This document shows, piece after piece, positions 21,261 to 31,916 of a stretch of 64,000 nt of DNA; position 1 is the stretch's first letter; the number at the start of each line of letters is the position of its first letter. Source of the DNA: Panorpa germanica (Eukaryota; Arthropoda; Insecta; Mecoptera; Panorpidae); the NCBI GenBank assembly GCA_963678705.1, contig CAVMBN010000165.1:62001-126000 (forward strand), given 5' to 3'. A program made the translations under genes and the position numbers. Under the pieces are notes generated by a model. It saw only the letters and a list, made by a program, of their open reading frames with translations. It ran no database searches and had not been told where the DNA came from.

Positions 21261-21653
21261 TTTGGGCTCTAAACTAAATCTCGCTCCGCGGGTGTGTAAC
21301 ATAACCTACACCACTATTCCAATATTCCAAGTTACATTCCCATTACGTTGGTATGATATTAAGAAATGAAATATTGGTTTTTTTTTTGACATGCCTGCAT
21401 TCACTAATGAATTGATTTGGGTACTGCTCCTGCATATAACGTATACAATTGTCATCCAGTTTATGTACGCCTACTCATACATTAATATGTCTATGCATAT
21501 ATATTAGAGCTCTTATGACCAGTGTTAATCATATAAGAATTATATATAACAAAACATTACTAATAAAATATGTGTATCTTATTTTATATGGATGTATTAA
21601 AACATTAAATCTTATAATAATAAAACTCAATGGTTTGTGTTTATATATTATTA

Positions 21654-21659
21654 TTTATT
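21654..21659 (-). terminator. Poly(A) signal after right PolB
   Basis: TTTATT on the top strand is AATAAA on the bottom strand, 106 bases beyond the PolB stop at 21765. Confidence 0.5.
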
Positions 21660-21764
21660 TACAAATATGCTATTTTTCAATTGTTATATAAATATACATT
21701 TTAATTATCTTAACTAAAACAGATATAAATTTATACAAAACTTAAACTTAACTTAAAATTAGTA

Positions 21765-24700
21765 CTAAATTTTATAATGTCCATGTGCTAAAGTACTTAT
21801 ACCATCAGTTAATACATATCTTTTATTATCATTTCCACTAAGACCTACTTTACTTATCATTTGAGTATAAATTGTATGCTTAATCGATTTAAAGGTATTC
21901 ATTGTGATCAATAATATGTTATCCTGAGATAAACAATTTACATAATCTTTAATATTGAATTTGTTTACAATATTTTTCTTAATTCCTTTTGCTTTAGCTG
22001 TGCATGAACCCTCAATATCAATTGCATACATTTTTGACCTTAACCCAACAAACTCCCAAATTATACTACCCGCGCATTCATCTTTCATTAAGCCTAATTT
22101 AGCTTTGTTCATTAAAGGTAATGAAAATTCATTATTAAATGGATAATTAGATGTATCAAATTTATCTAGATTACACTTAATATCGTCATATATATCATCT
22201 GTTTTAATTTGATATATTAATGAATCTGTATCTGTATACAACAATTTAGCATTACCTTTATAGATTTTTTTGATGAAATCATAATGAAAATCGTATATTA
22301 AAGTTTTTGATATATCCAGTACACTTAATCCTAAATACAATGGTTTATTATAAAAAACCTTAAGTTTTTGCATTTGAATAGCAACTAAGTTTTCATGAAA
22401 TATAGAACAACTATGATAGTTTGGTTTACTTATAAGTGTATTAGCACCCATTTTTTTTCCTATATTATCCCAATGAGTTATTAACTTTACATCGACACGT
22501 TTATCTTCATTTTCCATTGTTTTACCATAAACTGAATTATTCATTAATTTAAAAAAGTCTTTCTCAAATGCATTTGCAGAGTTCTTTCTTTTTAATGTAT
22601 TTAGATCAATATAACTTTTTAACCAATCAGACTGTTTAAATTCCAAAATTCTATGAATTTTATCTATTTTCAGATTATTTTTAAGACATTGCTTTAACGA
22701 TCTATAGTGAAGCACATAATTATACTTGTTATTTAGATTTGGTATTAATTTAACGTCATTTGTTTTAATGCTAGGTGGTTTAATATTTTCGGCACAGAAA
22801 GGTAGATCATTGTGTTCATCGTGCAAATAATTAGGATATCTTAAATCGACTTCTAATATATAACCAACGTCTGAGTTATCTTCAATAGCTTCTACATTAA
22901 ATGTTTGTAATTTATATGTATCTAACCATTTAAATCCCTCATGTGGTAAATATTGACTCATAGCCCAACCATATAAGTTATTTGCATCCCAATACATTAA
23001 ATATTGAGAATCTTTATTTGAATCATAATTGGACATATATTTATTATTTGCAATTCCATGTCTGTGAGAGCATTGTGATATTCCTCTTATACCTTTTTTA
23101 ATAAAATGTAACATATCAATATCTGTTAAAAGTTCTAATTCAATACTTGTATACTTTAACATAGCATCCCAAGAAAGTCCTGGTGCTGTATAATATTGAC
23201 AGGGATCTAAATTATATGTTTTATAGCACACATCTCGAAAATTTTCAAAAATATCTGTTAACAACAGAACATCGATCTTTAAATATAAGTCTGAATATTC
23301 CCCCAATGTTTTCATTTCAAATGCATACCAAACCATTTTGGCATGATTGTAATCATCGTCAGATATATTACAGCCATTAAGTGAGCTATAAAAATTATTT
23401 TGAGATGGAAACTCAGATTCATTAAGCATATCCCTACTATTTACATATTCATAAGGAAATACACCTTTACGTTTTAATAAATTGAAATGATTTTCATTCG
23501 GATAGAATTTTTTTAATTCGAAAAATTGTTCTGATAACAAATTTTTTGCAAGTGTTTCTAAACTAGAATGCATAAATCGTAAAGAATCAATAAATCTAAG
23601 TTTAATATAGCAGTTATGAACTTTATCATTTTTATCGACTTTTGATTCCACCAAAATATGTTTCGTAAAAGATATATACTTTTCCTTATTTTCTGGAATA
23701 ACTTCAATTTTTTCACTATCATTACCTAATTCTTTTACAATTATATGGCTATCGTAATTACTTAAGTTATGGAATATGACAGGTATAAACTTTGGAATTG
23801 TAAATTTTAAATTGCAATGATTATGAGCAGCTCCTCGGTAATTACCAGTTAAATGACAATGATCTAACACTTTATCACCTTTGAGGATACCTTCACAAAT
23901 ATGGCAAATAGAAGCTTCATCATATTCCTGTTTTTGCCAATCAGATAATTTATTTAAAGGCTTCACTTTATTTAAGATTTTATAAATTTGTTTAGCGTCT
24001 TCAGTTATTGTTTCAATAAATACTTTAACGCAATTAATACCTCTGTACGTAACAAACTTACTTAAGGAATCATTAAAGGAACATTTAATATAATAAGCAA
24101 AAGAATATGGTTCATGAATTTGAATATTATTTGAAAATGATGTATTAGTATCAGGAAAACAAGTACTAATGGGTTTTAATAATGTTTCAAAATCTCCATA
24201 TATCACAAATGAAACGCGTAATTTATTCTTATAATTATCAAATTTTAAAATGTTTTGAGGTCTCATATTACCTAATTTATCTTTAGCCTTATAAGTAGAA
24301 GGAAGGATTGTATATATCTTATTACAATCAGATTCTAAATGTCTATTTAACTGATCTTCTGTATTAAAAAATGCTAAGCACCCATCACACAAAAATTGTT
24401 TACCATTATGCTTAGTAAATTGACTTCTTATTAATCTTGACATATTTTTAATCCAACAATAATGTCCATTACTCAAATCTTCAATATACAATAAATTAAC
24501 ATGTTGTTTCTTCTTTTTAGATGAATAGTGCAACGGTCCTACAATGGAATTATTTTCAAGTCCATATACATTCACACTTATATCATTATTATACTCAAAT
24601 GTTCTAATATCTTTTAATTTCATCGGTAAATCTATACCATTTAAATTAAGTACTTTTGAATAATGTGGATATGATGTAACTCTAGTCATACTTTTTGATG

Positions 24701-25601
24701 CTGGATACAATGCTGAAGTTATAGCCCACATAAAGCAAGCTTGATCATTATTTACTACATTTACTATAGCCTTTTTATCTTTAACTTTCTTTGGTAAATC
24801 AATATAAGATGATCCCCGCAAAGGATTATATTTGTTAATATTTATTTCTAAATGCATTATCTCTTTAAGACTCCATCCTGAATCACGTTGTTGAAATTCT
24901 TCACTTTTTATTTCAATAACTTTTCTAAAATTATTATATATTTCCTTTAGATCAATGGATTTATTAATCACTTTATTTTTAGTGTTAAAAGATTTTATAT
25001 CAATTAATAACTCCTCATCTTTATTATATTTTACATATAAACCAAATAATTCAATATTTACTTTAATTGTATTAAATTCTTCCAAATATTTTCCCAATAA
25101 CACGAATACTTTATTTTGAAAAAATATCATATATTCTTTAATACTGTTAAACATTTCTTTGGTATGTAATCTATATGCCGCAATACGATTTTTAAATGCT
25201 GAAGTAATTTTTTGTATATCATTATCGCATTCTACATCTACACTTGCTAGTCTTTTATGCTCATTACTTCTATAATGGTTATATAGATTTTTATTTAACA
25301 CATTACTTTTGCATGCATTACACCAATCCGTAATTTTCTTTTTAGTTAATGAACTCTCAATTAACTCCGTTTTGGATCGTTTACTTGATATTTCAGGTTC
25401 AGCATCCAATTTGCGTTTATTATTACACTCAAATTCAATTTGATGTATTTTCAATAAATGATTAGTATTATTTCTTATATTTGTATATATTAAACCACAA
25501 TATTCACACAAAAATTTATTTGAATTACAAGATACATTTTCATGACGTTTCAGATTATCTAATCTTGAAAATAATGTATTACACTCTTTGCAGGTATACA
25601 T
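21765..25601 (-). CDS. Intact Polinton-type protein-primed family-B DNA polymerase with N-terminal zinc fingers
   Basis: The product has 1278 residues and no break, expected to copy the element's DNA in the nucleus. In order: C2HC finger (C4, C7, H20, C25), C2H2 finger (C32, C35, H48, H53), third finger (C94, C97, H109, H115); a conserved block at about 272-400 with NDQACFMWAI and GHYCWIK; a fourth C2HC-like finger at about 403-425; Exo I (GDFE, D470 and E472); an inserted treble-clef motif like phage endonuclease VII (C566, C569, DHCH 580-583, C596); Exo II (NYDSH, D617); Exo III (YLKID, D777); motif A (WDANNLYGWAM, D872); motif B (K-x3-NS-x-YGK, near 1018-1027); motif C (YTDTDS, D1124 and D1126); KxY near 1190-1192. 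All catalytic acids are present. The start is the only ATG before the first finger and matches the left arm. Inserted zinc fingers and endonuclease motif are typical of transposon PolB proteins of animals. Function is predicted; expression is not shown. Confidence 0.92.
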   Translation of the reverse strand: MYTCKECNTLFSRLDNLKRHENVSCNSNKFLCEYCGLIYTNIRNNTNHLLKIHQIEFECNNKRKLDAEPEISSKRSKTELIESSLTKKKITDWCNACKSNVLNKNLYNHYRSNEHKRLASVDVECDNDIQKITSAFKNRIAAYRLHTKEMFNSIKEYMIFFQNKVFVLLGKYLEEFNTIKVNIELFGLYVKYNKDEELLIDIKSFNTKNKVINKSIDLKEIYNNFRKVIEIKSEEFQQRDSGWSLKEIMHLEININKYNPLRGSSYIDLPKKVKDKKAIVNVVNNDQACFMWAITSALYPASKSMTRVTSYPHYSKVLNLNGIDLPMKLKDIRTFEYNNDISVNVYGLENNSIVGPLHYSSKKKKQHVNLLYIEDLSNGHYCWIKNMSRLIRSQFTKHNGKQFLCDGCLAFFNTEDQLNRHLESDCNKIYTILPSTYKAKDKLGNMRPQNILKFDNYKNKLRVSFVIYGDFETLLKPISTCFPDTNTSFSNNIQIHEPYSFAYYIKCSFNDSLSKFVTYRGINCVKVFIETITEDAKQIYKILNKVKPLNKLSDWQKQEYDEASICHICEGILKGDKVLDHCHLTGNYRGAAHNHCNLKFTIPKFIPVIFHNLSNYDSHIIVKELGNDSEKIEVIPENKEKYISFTKHILVESKVDKNDKVHNCYIKLRFIDSLRFMHSSLETLAKNLLSEQFFELKKFYPNENHFNLLKRKGVFPYEYVNSRDMLNESEFPSQNNFYSSLNGCNISDDDYNHAKMVWYAFEMKTLGEYSDLYLKIDVLLLTDIFENFRDVCYKTYNLDPCQYYTAPGLSWDAMLKYTSIELELLTDIDMLHFIKKGIRGISQCSHRHGIANNKYMSNYDSNKDSQYLMYWDANNLYGWAMSQYLPHEGFKWLDTYKLQTFNVEAIEDNSDVGYILEVDLRYPNYLHDEHNDLPFCAENIKPPSIKTNDVKLIPNLNNKYNYVLHYRSLKQCLKNNLKIDKIHRILEFKQSDWLKSYIDLNTLKRKNSANAFEKDFFKLMNNSVYGKTMENEDKRVDVKLITHWDNIGKKMGANTLISKPNYHSCSIFHENLVAIQMQKLKVFYNKPLYLGLSVLDISKTLIYDFHYDFIKKIYKGNAKLLYTDTDSLIYQIKTDDIYDDIKCNLDKFDTSNYPFNNEFSLPLMNKAKLGLMKDECAGSIIWEFVGLRSKMYAIDIEGSCTAKAKGIKKNIVNKFNIKDYVNCLSQDNILLITMNTFKSIKHTIYTQMISKVGLSGNDNKRYVLTDGISTLAHGHYKI
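22360..22363. other. Empty TTAA site matching the left-arm insertion
   Basis: This is the uninterrupted counterpart of the site occupied at 19095-19830. It carries a single TTAA within an intact PolB frame. Confidence 0.85.
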
Positions 25602-25760
25602 CTCATAAATCTTTTTTTAACACTTATTATTTTCTTCTTATTATAAAAAAATATTATATACTTGCAGTTCTTTTTTCAACAGATGTTCTCATTCAACTGC
25701 ATTCAACAATATTAAATAAAAAAAATATTAAATATATCTATTTAAGCAATAATCTTTGTG

Positions 25761-25829
25761 CATCTTCGGATATCATCGGCTATCTTCGGCTATCATCGGC
25801 TATCATCGGCTATCTTCGGCTATCATCGT
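25761..25829. repeat. 10-bp tandem repeat upstream of PolB, right arm
   Basis: Mirror of the 15628-15695 repeat, with the same order of TCATCGGCTA and TCTTCGGCTA variants. Confidence 0.85.
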
Positions 25830-25850
25830 ATATTTCTGTAAATACCATAT

Positions 25851-26987
25851 GATATTTAAAGAACACATTTACAAGACATAAGTAAAAAAATTTAGCCAAA
25901 ATGGCGGATTCAATTTTAAAATAAAAAAATTTAAATATCTCGTAAACGGTTAAAGATATAGCATTTTTGATAAAAATTTATCCCCCATCAGTACCAATAC
26001 CCTAACAGGAGAACACGTTTAGAAGACGAAAGTAAAAAAAATTTAGTCAAAATGGCGGATTTAATTTCTAAAAAATTAAACTTTAAATATCTCGTAAACG
26101 GTTGAAGATATTGCATTTTTGATAAAAAATTTATCCCCCATCAGTACCAACACCCTAACAGGAGAACACGATTAGAAGACAAAATTAAAAAAATTTTAGT
26201 CAAAATGGCGGATTTAATTTCTAAAAAATAAAACTTTAAATATCTCGTAAACGGTTGAAGATATTGCATTTTTGATAAAAAATTTATCCCCCATCAGTAC
26301 CAATACCCTAACAGGAGAACACGTTTAGAAGACGAAAGTAAAAAAATTTTAGTCAAAATGGCGGATTTAATTTCTAAAAAATAAAACTTTAAATATCTCG
26401 TAAACGGTTGAAGATATTGCATTTTTAATAAAAAATTTATCCCCCATCAGTACCAATACCCTAACAGGAGAACACGTTTAAAAGACGAAAGTAAAAAAAT
26501 TTTAGTCAAAATGGCGGATCTAATTTCTAAAAAATAAAACTTTAAATATCTCGTAAACGGTTGAAGATATTGCATTTTTGATAAAAAATTTATCCCCCAT
26601 CAGTACCAATACCCTAACAGGAGAACACGTTTAGAAGACGAAAGTAAAAAAATTTTAGTCAAAATGGCGGATTTAATTTCTAAAAAATAAAACTTTAAAT
26701 ATCTCATAAACGGTTGAAGATATTGCATTTTTGATAAAAAATTTATCCCCCATCAGTACCAATACCCTAACAGGAGAACACGTTTAGAAGACGAAAGTAA
26801 AAAAATTTTAGTCAAAATGGCGGATTTAATTTCTAAAAAATAAAACTTTAAATATCTCGTAAACGGTTGAAGATATTGCATTTTTGATAAAAAATTTATC
26901 CCCCATCAGTACCAATACCCTAACAGGAGAACACGATTAGAAGACGAAAGTAAAAAAATTTTAGTCAAAATGGCGGATTTAATTTCT
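25851..26987. repeat. 153-bp subterminal tandem repeats, right arm
   Basis: Eight units in mirrored order. Unit-specific variants match the left arm: AAATTAAAC near 26070, CCAACACCC near 26148 and the GATCTAATTTC variant near 26518. The array was therefore copied as a block when the palindrome formed. Confidence 0.92.
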
Positions 26988-27185
26988 AAAAAATAAAAAC
27001 ATAAAACGTACGTGTGTAATAATTCTATTATTATTACATTACATATAATTATATACCTATAAATATTATTCTGGAACACCCTATTCCAAGCATAAAACTT
27101 TAATTATTTCAATATTTTCATATATTTCATATACTGGCAACCCTTTTTAGACACCTTGTATTTATTCTCCTATACTAATAACATG

Positions 27186-27257
27186 GGACGTACGTCGCTT
27201 ACCTATACTTAAATTCCCTCCCATGGGAGGCTCCAGAACTCTCACAAACCCTCTACT
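27186..27257. repeat. Right terminus with subterminal palindromes
   Basis: Mirror of the left end: GACGTACGTC at 27187-27196, CCTCCCATGGGAGG at 27217-27230, and the terminal CTCTCACAAACCCTCTACT ending at 27257. Confidence 0.6.
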
Positions 27258-27263
27258 TGTATT
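27258..27263. repeat. Target-site duplication, right copy
   Basis: TGTATT, directly after the element; the satellite monomer continues AATTGTTATAAGTG as in all other copies. Confidence 0.92.
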
Positions 27264-28744
27264 AATTGTTATAAGTGATTAAGTGAACAATATATGCGAT
27301 TTTCTTGGAAATAGTGATTGATCGTTCATGCACATTCAATGGTAACAAACAAATGGTAAGTAAGTAGGCATAAGTACAAGTATGTATTTGAGATATTTAT
27401 AGAAATTCAGTGTGCCTTTGTTGATGTCCGGTGGCCAAGTGACCTTCAAAAAATTAGACCGGCAAAAACCTATAGGTACGTCTACTGCGCTATGGAGAAC
27501 TATTTTCATTGTCGAACATTATTTTACAAACCGATTACCGTTCCATGAAATGGCAACTATCTAAAGGTTGTCCTCAGCGATCTGTAATGGGGCATGAGCT
27601 CTGGAACATGGTATTCGACGAGAACTGTGTTTCTCACTCGAAAGGTTGTGTAGACATATGTTTTGCCAACGATAATGTGATCCTTATCGGTGCAAATAGT
27701 ACAGAAACCCTAGAAAGCCGTTCTCGACCTGCTATATATAAAATCTGTAGTTTCTTGAAGCTACAAAGCTACGAAACAAATACAGTAACAACGAATGATA
27801 AACTTGTAACACACCTTGCGCTTGTCACAAGGACGGAATGAAGCTTAAACTCGGCAACTATGCCGACACTATACAAGGGGGCATTTATGCTAATAGTTGT
27901 GTATTGTGCTTCGGCATGGTATTACAGAATCAATCTTCCAGATCTTCCATGCAAAGAACTATGTTATTGACGATGACGCGTTGTTGCAGAACTGTATCTA
28001 CAGAAGTGGTGCAAGTGATATTAGGGACAATTCCTTTAGATTTAAAAATCACTCATGCACTTACTCAAGTACAAATTACGCTAGAACTGAAAAAATCAAA
28101 TTTTGATGATTTAAAATTAATGCGACAAATTTCGAGGATTTAAAGTTAATGCGGCTGTAGGATAAAAGTCTGAAGACGATACCAAATATACTGCTAAAGA
28201 GATGAATGCATATATGCATAAGCTCTGGCAAGACAGATGGGACTTAATACAAAAAGGAAGACCTACGTATTGGTTTACAAGGACGTTAATATTGCTTTGC
28301 AACACAAGTGGTTCCTATCTACTATGTGTGTGATCGGCTCCTGCTACTTTAGGTGAAAAAAGTGATTAGAAGTGATAAATTAATTATGGAAAAAAATTAA
28401 ATAAATTATATGAATACTTTTTTAAACGAAAAGTATTTAAGTTTGTTTTAAATTTGTGTTAATTTACCCTAAACAAAGTGTTTTTACAAAAGTTTGACAG
28501 TTGGAAACCAGTGTTAAAAACGAATTTTTCATTACGCGTACACGCGGTCTTATAAACATAACCTTAAATTTGTAACTTTGATGTTTGATATAAGACATTA
28601 ATAAGTGCGATAGACAAAAAAAGTGATAATAATTAGGTTAGTGTTAGTGCTAAAACATCAAGTGGTTTAAAATTCAACAAATCTGTAGAGATATATATGG
28701 AAGACCTCATATAAACACTACAAATATACGGAAGACAAAAGGTT
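27264..28744 (+). repeat. Satellite monomer 5, type A, right fragment
   Basis: 1,481 bp. Together with 14094-14198 (105 bp) it gives exactly 1,586 bp, the standard monomer length, which shows the palindromic element inserted without loss of array sequence. Confidence 0.95.
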
Positions 28745-30330
28745 GCCGCCCACTATCAAGTAAGTCGAATAACATTAACTATAAATAATATTAAAACACA
28801 AGAATTAGTTTATATAAATGCGTGTTTTAAATAATAATGAGAGTGTATTAATTGTTATAAGTGATTAAGTAAACAATATATGCGGTTTTCTTGGTAATAG
28901 TGATTGATCGTTCATGAACATTCAATGGTAACAAACAAATGGTAAGTAAGTAGGCATGAGTACAAGTATGTATATGAGATATTTATAGAAATTCAGTGTG
29001 CCTTTGTTGATGTCCGGTGGCCAAGTGACCTTCAAAGAATTAGACCGGCAAAAACCTATAGGTACGTCTACTGCGCTATGGAGAACTATTTTCATTGTCG
29101 AACATTATTTTACAAACCGATTACCGTTTCATGAAAATTCAACTATATAAAGGTTGTCCTCAGCGATCTGTAATGGGGCCTGAGCTCTGGAACATGGTAT
29201 TCGACGAGAACTGTGTTACTCACTCGAAAGGTTGTGTAGACATATGTTTTGCCAACGATAATGTGATCCTTATCGGTGCAAATAGTACAGAAACCCTAGA
29301 AAGCCGTTCTCGACCTGCTATATATAAAATCTGTAGTTTCTTGAAGCTACAAAGCTACGAAACAAATACAGTAACAACGAATGATAAACTTGTAACACAC
29401 CTTGCGCGTGTCACAAGGACGGAATGAAGCTTAAACTCGGCAACCATGCCGACACTATACAAGGGGACATTTATGATAATAGTTGTGTATTGTGCTTCGG
29501 CATAGAATTACAGGATCAATCTTCCAGATCTTCCTTGCAAAGAACTATGTTATTAAAGATGACGCGTTGTTGCAGAACTGTATCTACACAAGTGGTACAA
29601 GTGATATTAGGGACTATTCCTTTAGATTTAAAAATCACTCATGCACTTACTCAAGTACAAATTACGCTAGAACTGAAAAAATCAAATTTTGATTATTTAA
29701 AATTAATGCGACAAATTTCGAGGATTTAAAGTTAATGCGGCTGTAGGATAAAAGTCTCGAGACGACACCAAATATATTGCCAAAGAGATGAATGCATATA
29801 TGCATAAGCTATGGCAAGACAGATGGGACTTAATACAAAAAGGAAGACCTACGTATTGGTTTACAAGGACGGTAATATTGCTTTGCAACACAAGTGGTTC
29901 CTATCTACTATGTGTGTGATCGGCTCCTGCTACTTTAGGTGAAAAAAGTGAATAAAAGTGAGAAATTAATTATGGAAAAAAAATAAATAAATTATATGAA
30001 TACTTTTTCAAACGAAAAGTATTTAAGTTTGTTTTAAATTTGTGTTAATTTACCCTTAACAAAGTGTTTTTACAAAAGTTTGACAGTTGGAAACCAGTGT
30101 TAAAAACGAATTTTTCATTACGCGTACACGCGGTCTTATAAACAAAACCTCAAATTTGTAACTTTGATGTTTGATATAAGACATTAATAAGTGCGATAGA
30201 CAAAAAAAGTGATAATAATTAGGTTAGTGTTAGTGCTAAAACATCAAGTGGTTTAAAATTCAAGAAATCTGTATAGATATATAAGGAAGACCTCATATAA
30301 ACACTACAAATATACGAAAGACAATAGGCT
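28745..30330 (+). repeat. Satellite monomer 6, type F
   Basis: 1,586 bp with all F markers (CTCGAGACGACACC near 29756). Private change AAAATTCAACT near 29133. Confidence 0.9.
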
Positions 30331-31916
30331 GCCGCCCACTATCAAGTAAGTCGAATAACATTAACTATAAATAATATTAAAACACAAGAATTAGTTTATA
30401 TTAATGCGTGTTTTAAATAATAATGAGAGTGTATTAATTGTTATAAGTGATTAAGTGAACAATATATGCGGTTTTCTTGGAAATAGTAATTGATCGTTCA
30501 TGAACATTCAATGGTAACAAACAAATGGTAAGTAAGTAAGCATAAGTACAAGTATGTATATTAGATATTTATAGAAATTCAGTGTGCCTTTGTTGATGTC
30601 CGGTGGCCAAGTGACCTTCAAAGAATTAGACCGGCATAAACCTATTGGTACGTCTACTGCGCTATGGAGAACTATTTTCATTGTCGAACATTATTTTACA
30701 AACCGATTACCGTTCCATGAAAAGGCAACTATCTAAAGGTTGTCCTCAGCGATCTGTAATGGGGCCTGAGCTCTGGAACATGGTATTCGACGAGAACTGT
30801 GTTTCTCACTCGAAAGGTTGTGCAGACATATGTTTTGCCAACGATAATGTGATCCTTATCGGTGCAAATAGTACAGAAACCCTAGAAAGCCGTTCTCGAC
30901 CTGCTATATATAAAATCTGTAGTTTCTTAAAGCTACAAAGCTACGAAACAAATACAGTAACAACGAATGATAAACTTGTAACACACCTTGCGCGTGTCAC
31001 AAGGACGGAATGAAGCTTAAACTCGGCAACTATGCCGACACTATACAAGGAAGCATTTATGCTAATAGTTGTGTATTGTGCTTCGGCATGGTATTACAGG
31101 ATCAATCTTCCAGATCTTCCATGCAAAGAACTATGTTATTGACGATGACGCGTTGTTGCAGAACTGTATCTACAGAAGTAGTGCAAGTGATATTGGGGAC
31201 AATTCCTTAAGATTTAAAAATCACTTATGCACTTACTCAAGTACAAATTACGCTAGAACTGAAAAAATCAAATTTTGATGATTTAAAATTAATGCGACAA
31301 ATTTCGAGGATTTAAAGTTAATGCGGCTGTAGGATAAAAGTCTGAAGACGATACCAAATATATTGCCAAAGAGATGAATGCATATATGCATAAGCTCTGG
31401 CAAGACAGATGGGACCTAATACAAAAAGGAAGACCTACGTATTGGTTTACAAGGACGTTAATATTGCTTTGCAACACAAGTGGTTCCTATCTACTATGTG
31501 TGTGATCGGCTCCTGCTACTTTAGGTGAAAAAAGTGATTAGAAGTAAGAAATTAATTATGGAAAAAAATTAAATAATTTATATGAATTCTTTTTTAAACG
31601 AAAAGTATTTAAGTTTGTTTTAAATTTGTGTTAATTTACCCTAAACAAAGTGTTTTTACAAAAGTTAGACAGTTGGAAACCAGTGTTAAAAACGAATTTT
31701 TCATTACGCGTACACGCGGTCTTATAAACATAACCTCAAATTTGTAACTTTTATGTTTGATATAAGACATTAATAAGTGCGATAAACAAAAAATGTGATA
31801 ATAATTAGGTTAGTGTTAGTGCTAAAACATCAAGTGGTTTAAAATTCAAGAAATCTGTAGAGATATATATGGAAGACGTCATATAAACACTACAAATATA
31901 CGGAAGACAAAAGGTT
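30331..31916 (+). repeat. Satellite monomer 7, type A
   Basis: 1,586 bp. TAA in relic frame two at 31208-31210 (CCTTAAGATT) where other copies read CCTTTAGATT. Shares TGCAGACATATG with monomer 9. Confidence 0.9.

Larger units (their letters stand above)
14199..27257. mobile_element. Palindromic Polinton/Maverick-like element
   Basis: The element is 13,059 bp and starts 5'-AGTAGAGGGTTTGTGAGAG; its right end is the complement. It is flanked by a 6-bp duplication TGTATT. The 6-bp duplication, 5'-AG terminus, long inverted repeats and PolB gene are hallmarks of Polintons/Mavericks. Unlike those, the inverted repeats run through the whole element: the left arm (14199-21085) and right arm (21106-27257) mirror each other around a 20-bp spacer. 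Nearly all of the 735-bp difference in arm length is explained by a 728-bp insertion plus TTAA duplication in the left arm and a 3-base loss in the right. The two PolB genes converge on the centre. No integrase, protease, packaging ATPase or capsid gene is present, so integration must have relied on proteins supplied elsewhere. Adintovirus-like elements are an alternative label for the same lineage. Confidence 0.85.

Noticed and set aside
25481..25852. 123-residue frame antisense to the PolB start, with a shorter mirror copy at 15711-15974
   Set aside because: It lies over the zinc-finger coding start and the 10-bp repeat on the other strand. No motif or independent signal supports it.
14199..27257. 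Palindrome as an assembly or sequencing fold-back artefact
   Set aside because: The ends stop at a 6-bp target duplication, the arms carry different substitutions and a 3-base difference, and one arm alone has a TTAA insertion with its own duplication.
14199..27257. Integrase, capsid, protease or packaging ATPase gene in the element
   Set aside because: Apart from PolB, the noncoding repeats and the roughly 900-bp centre, there is no space or open frame for them.
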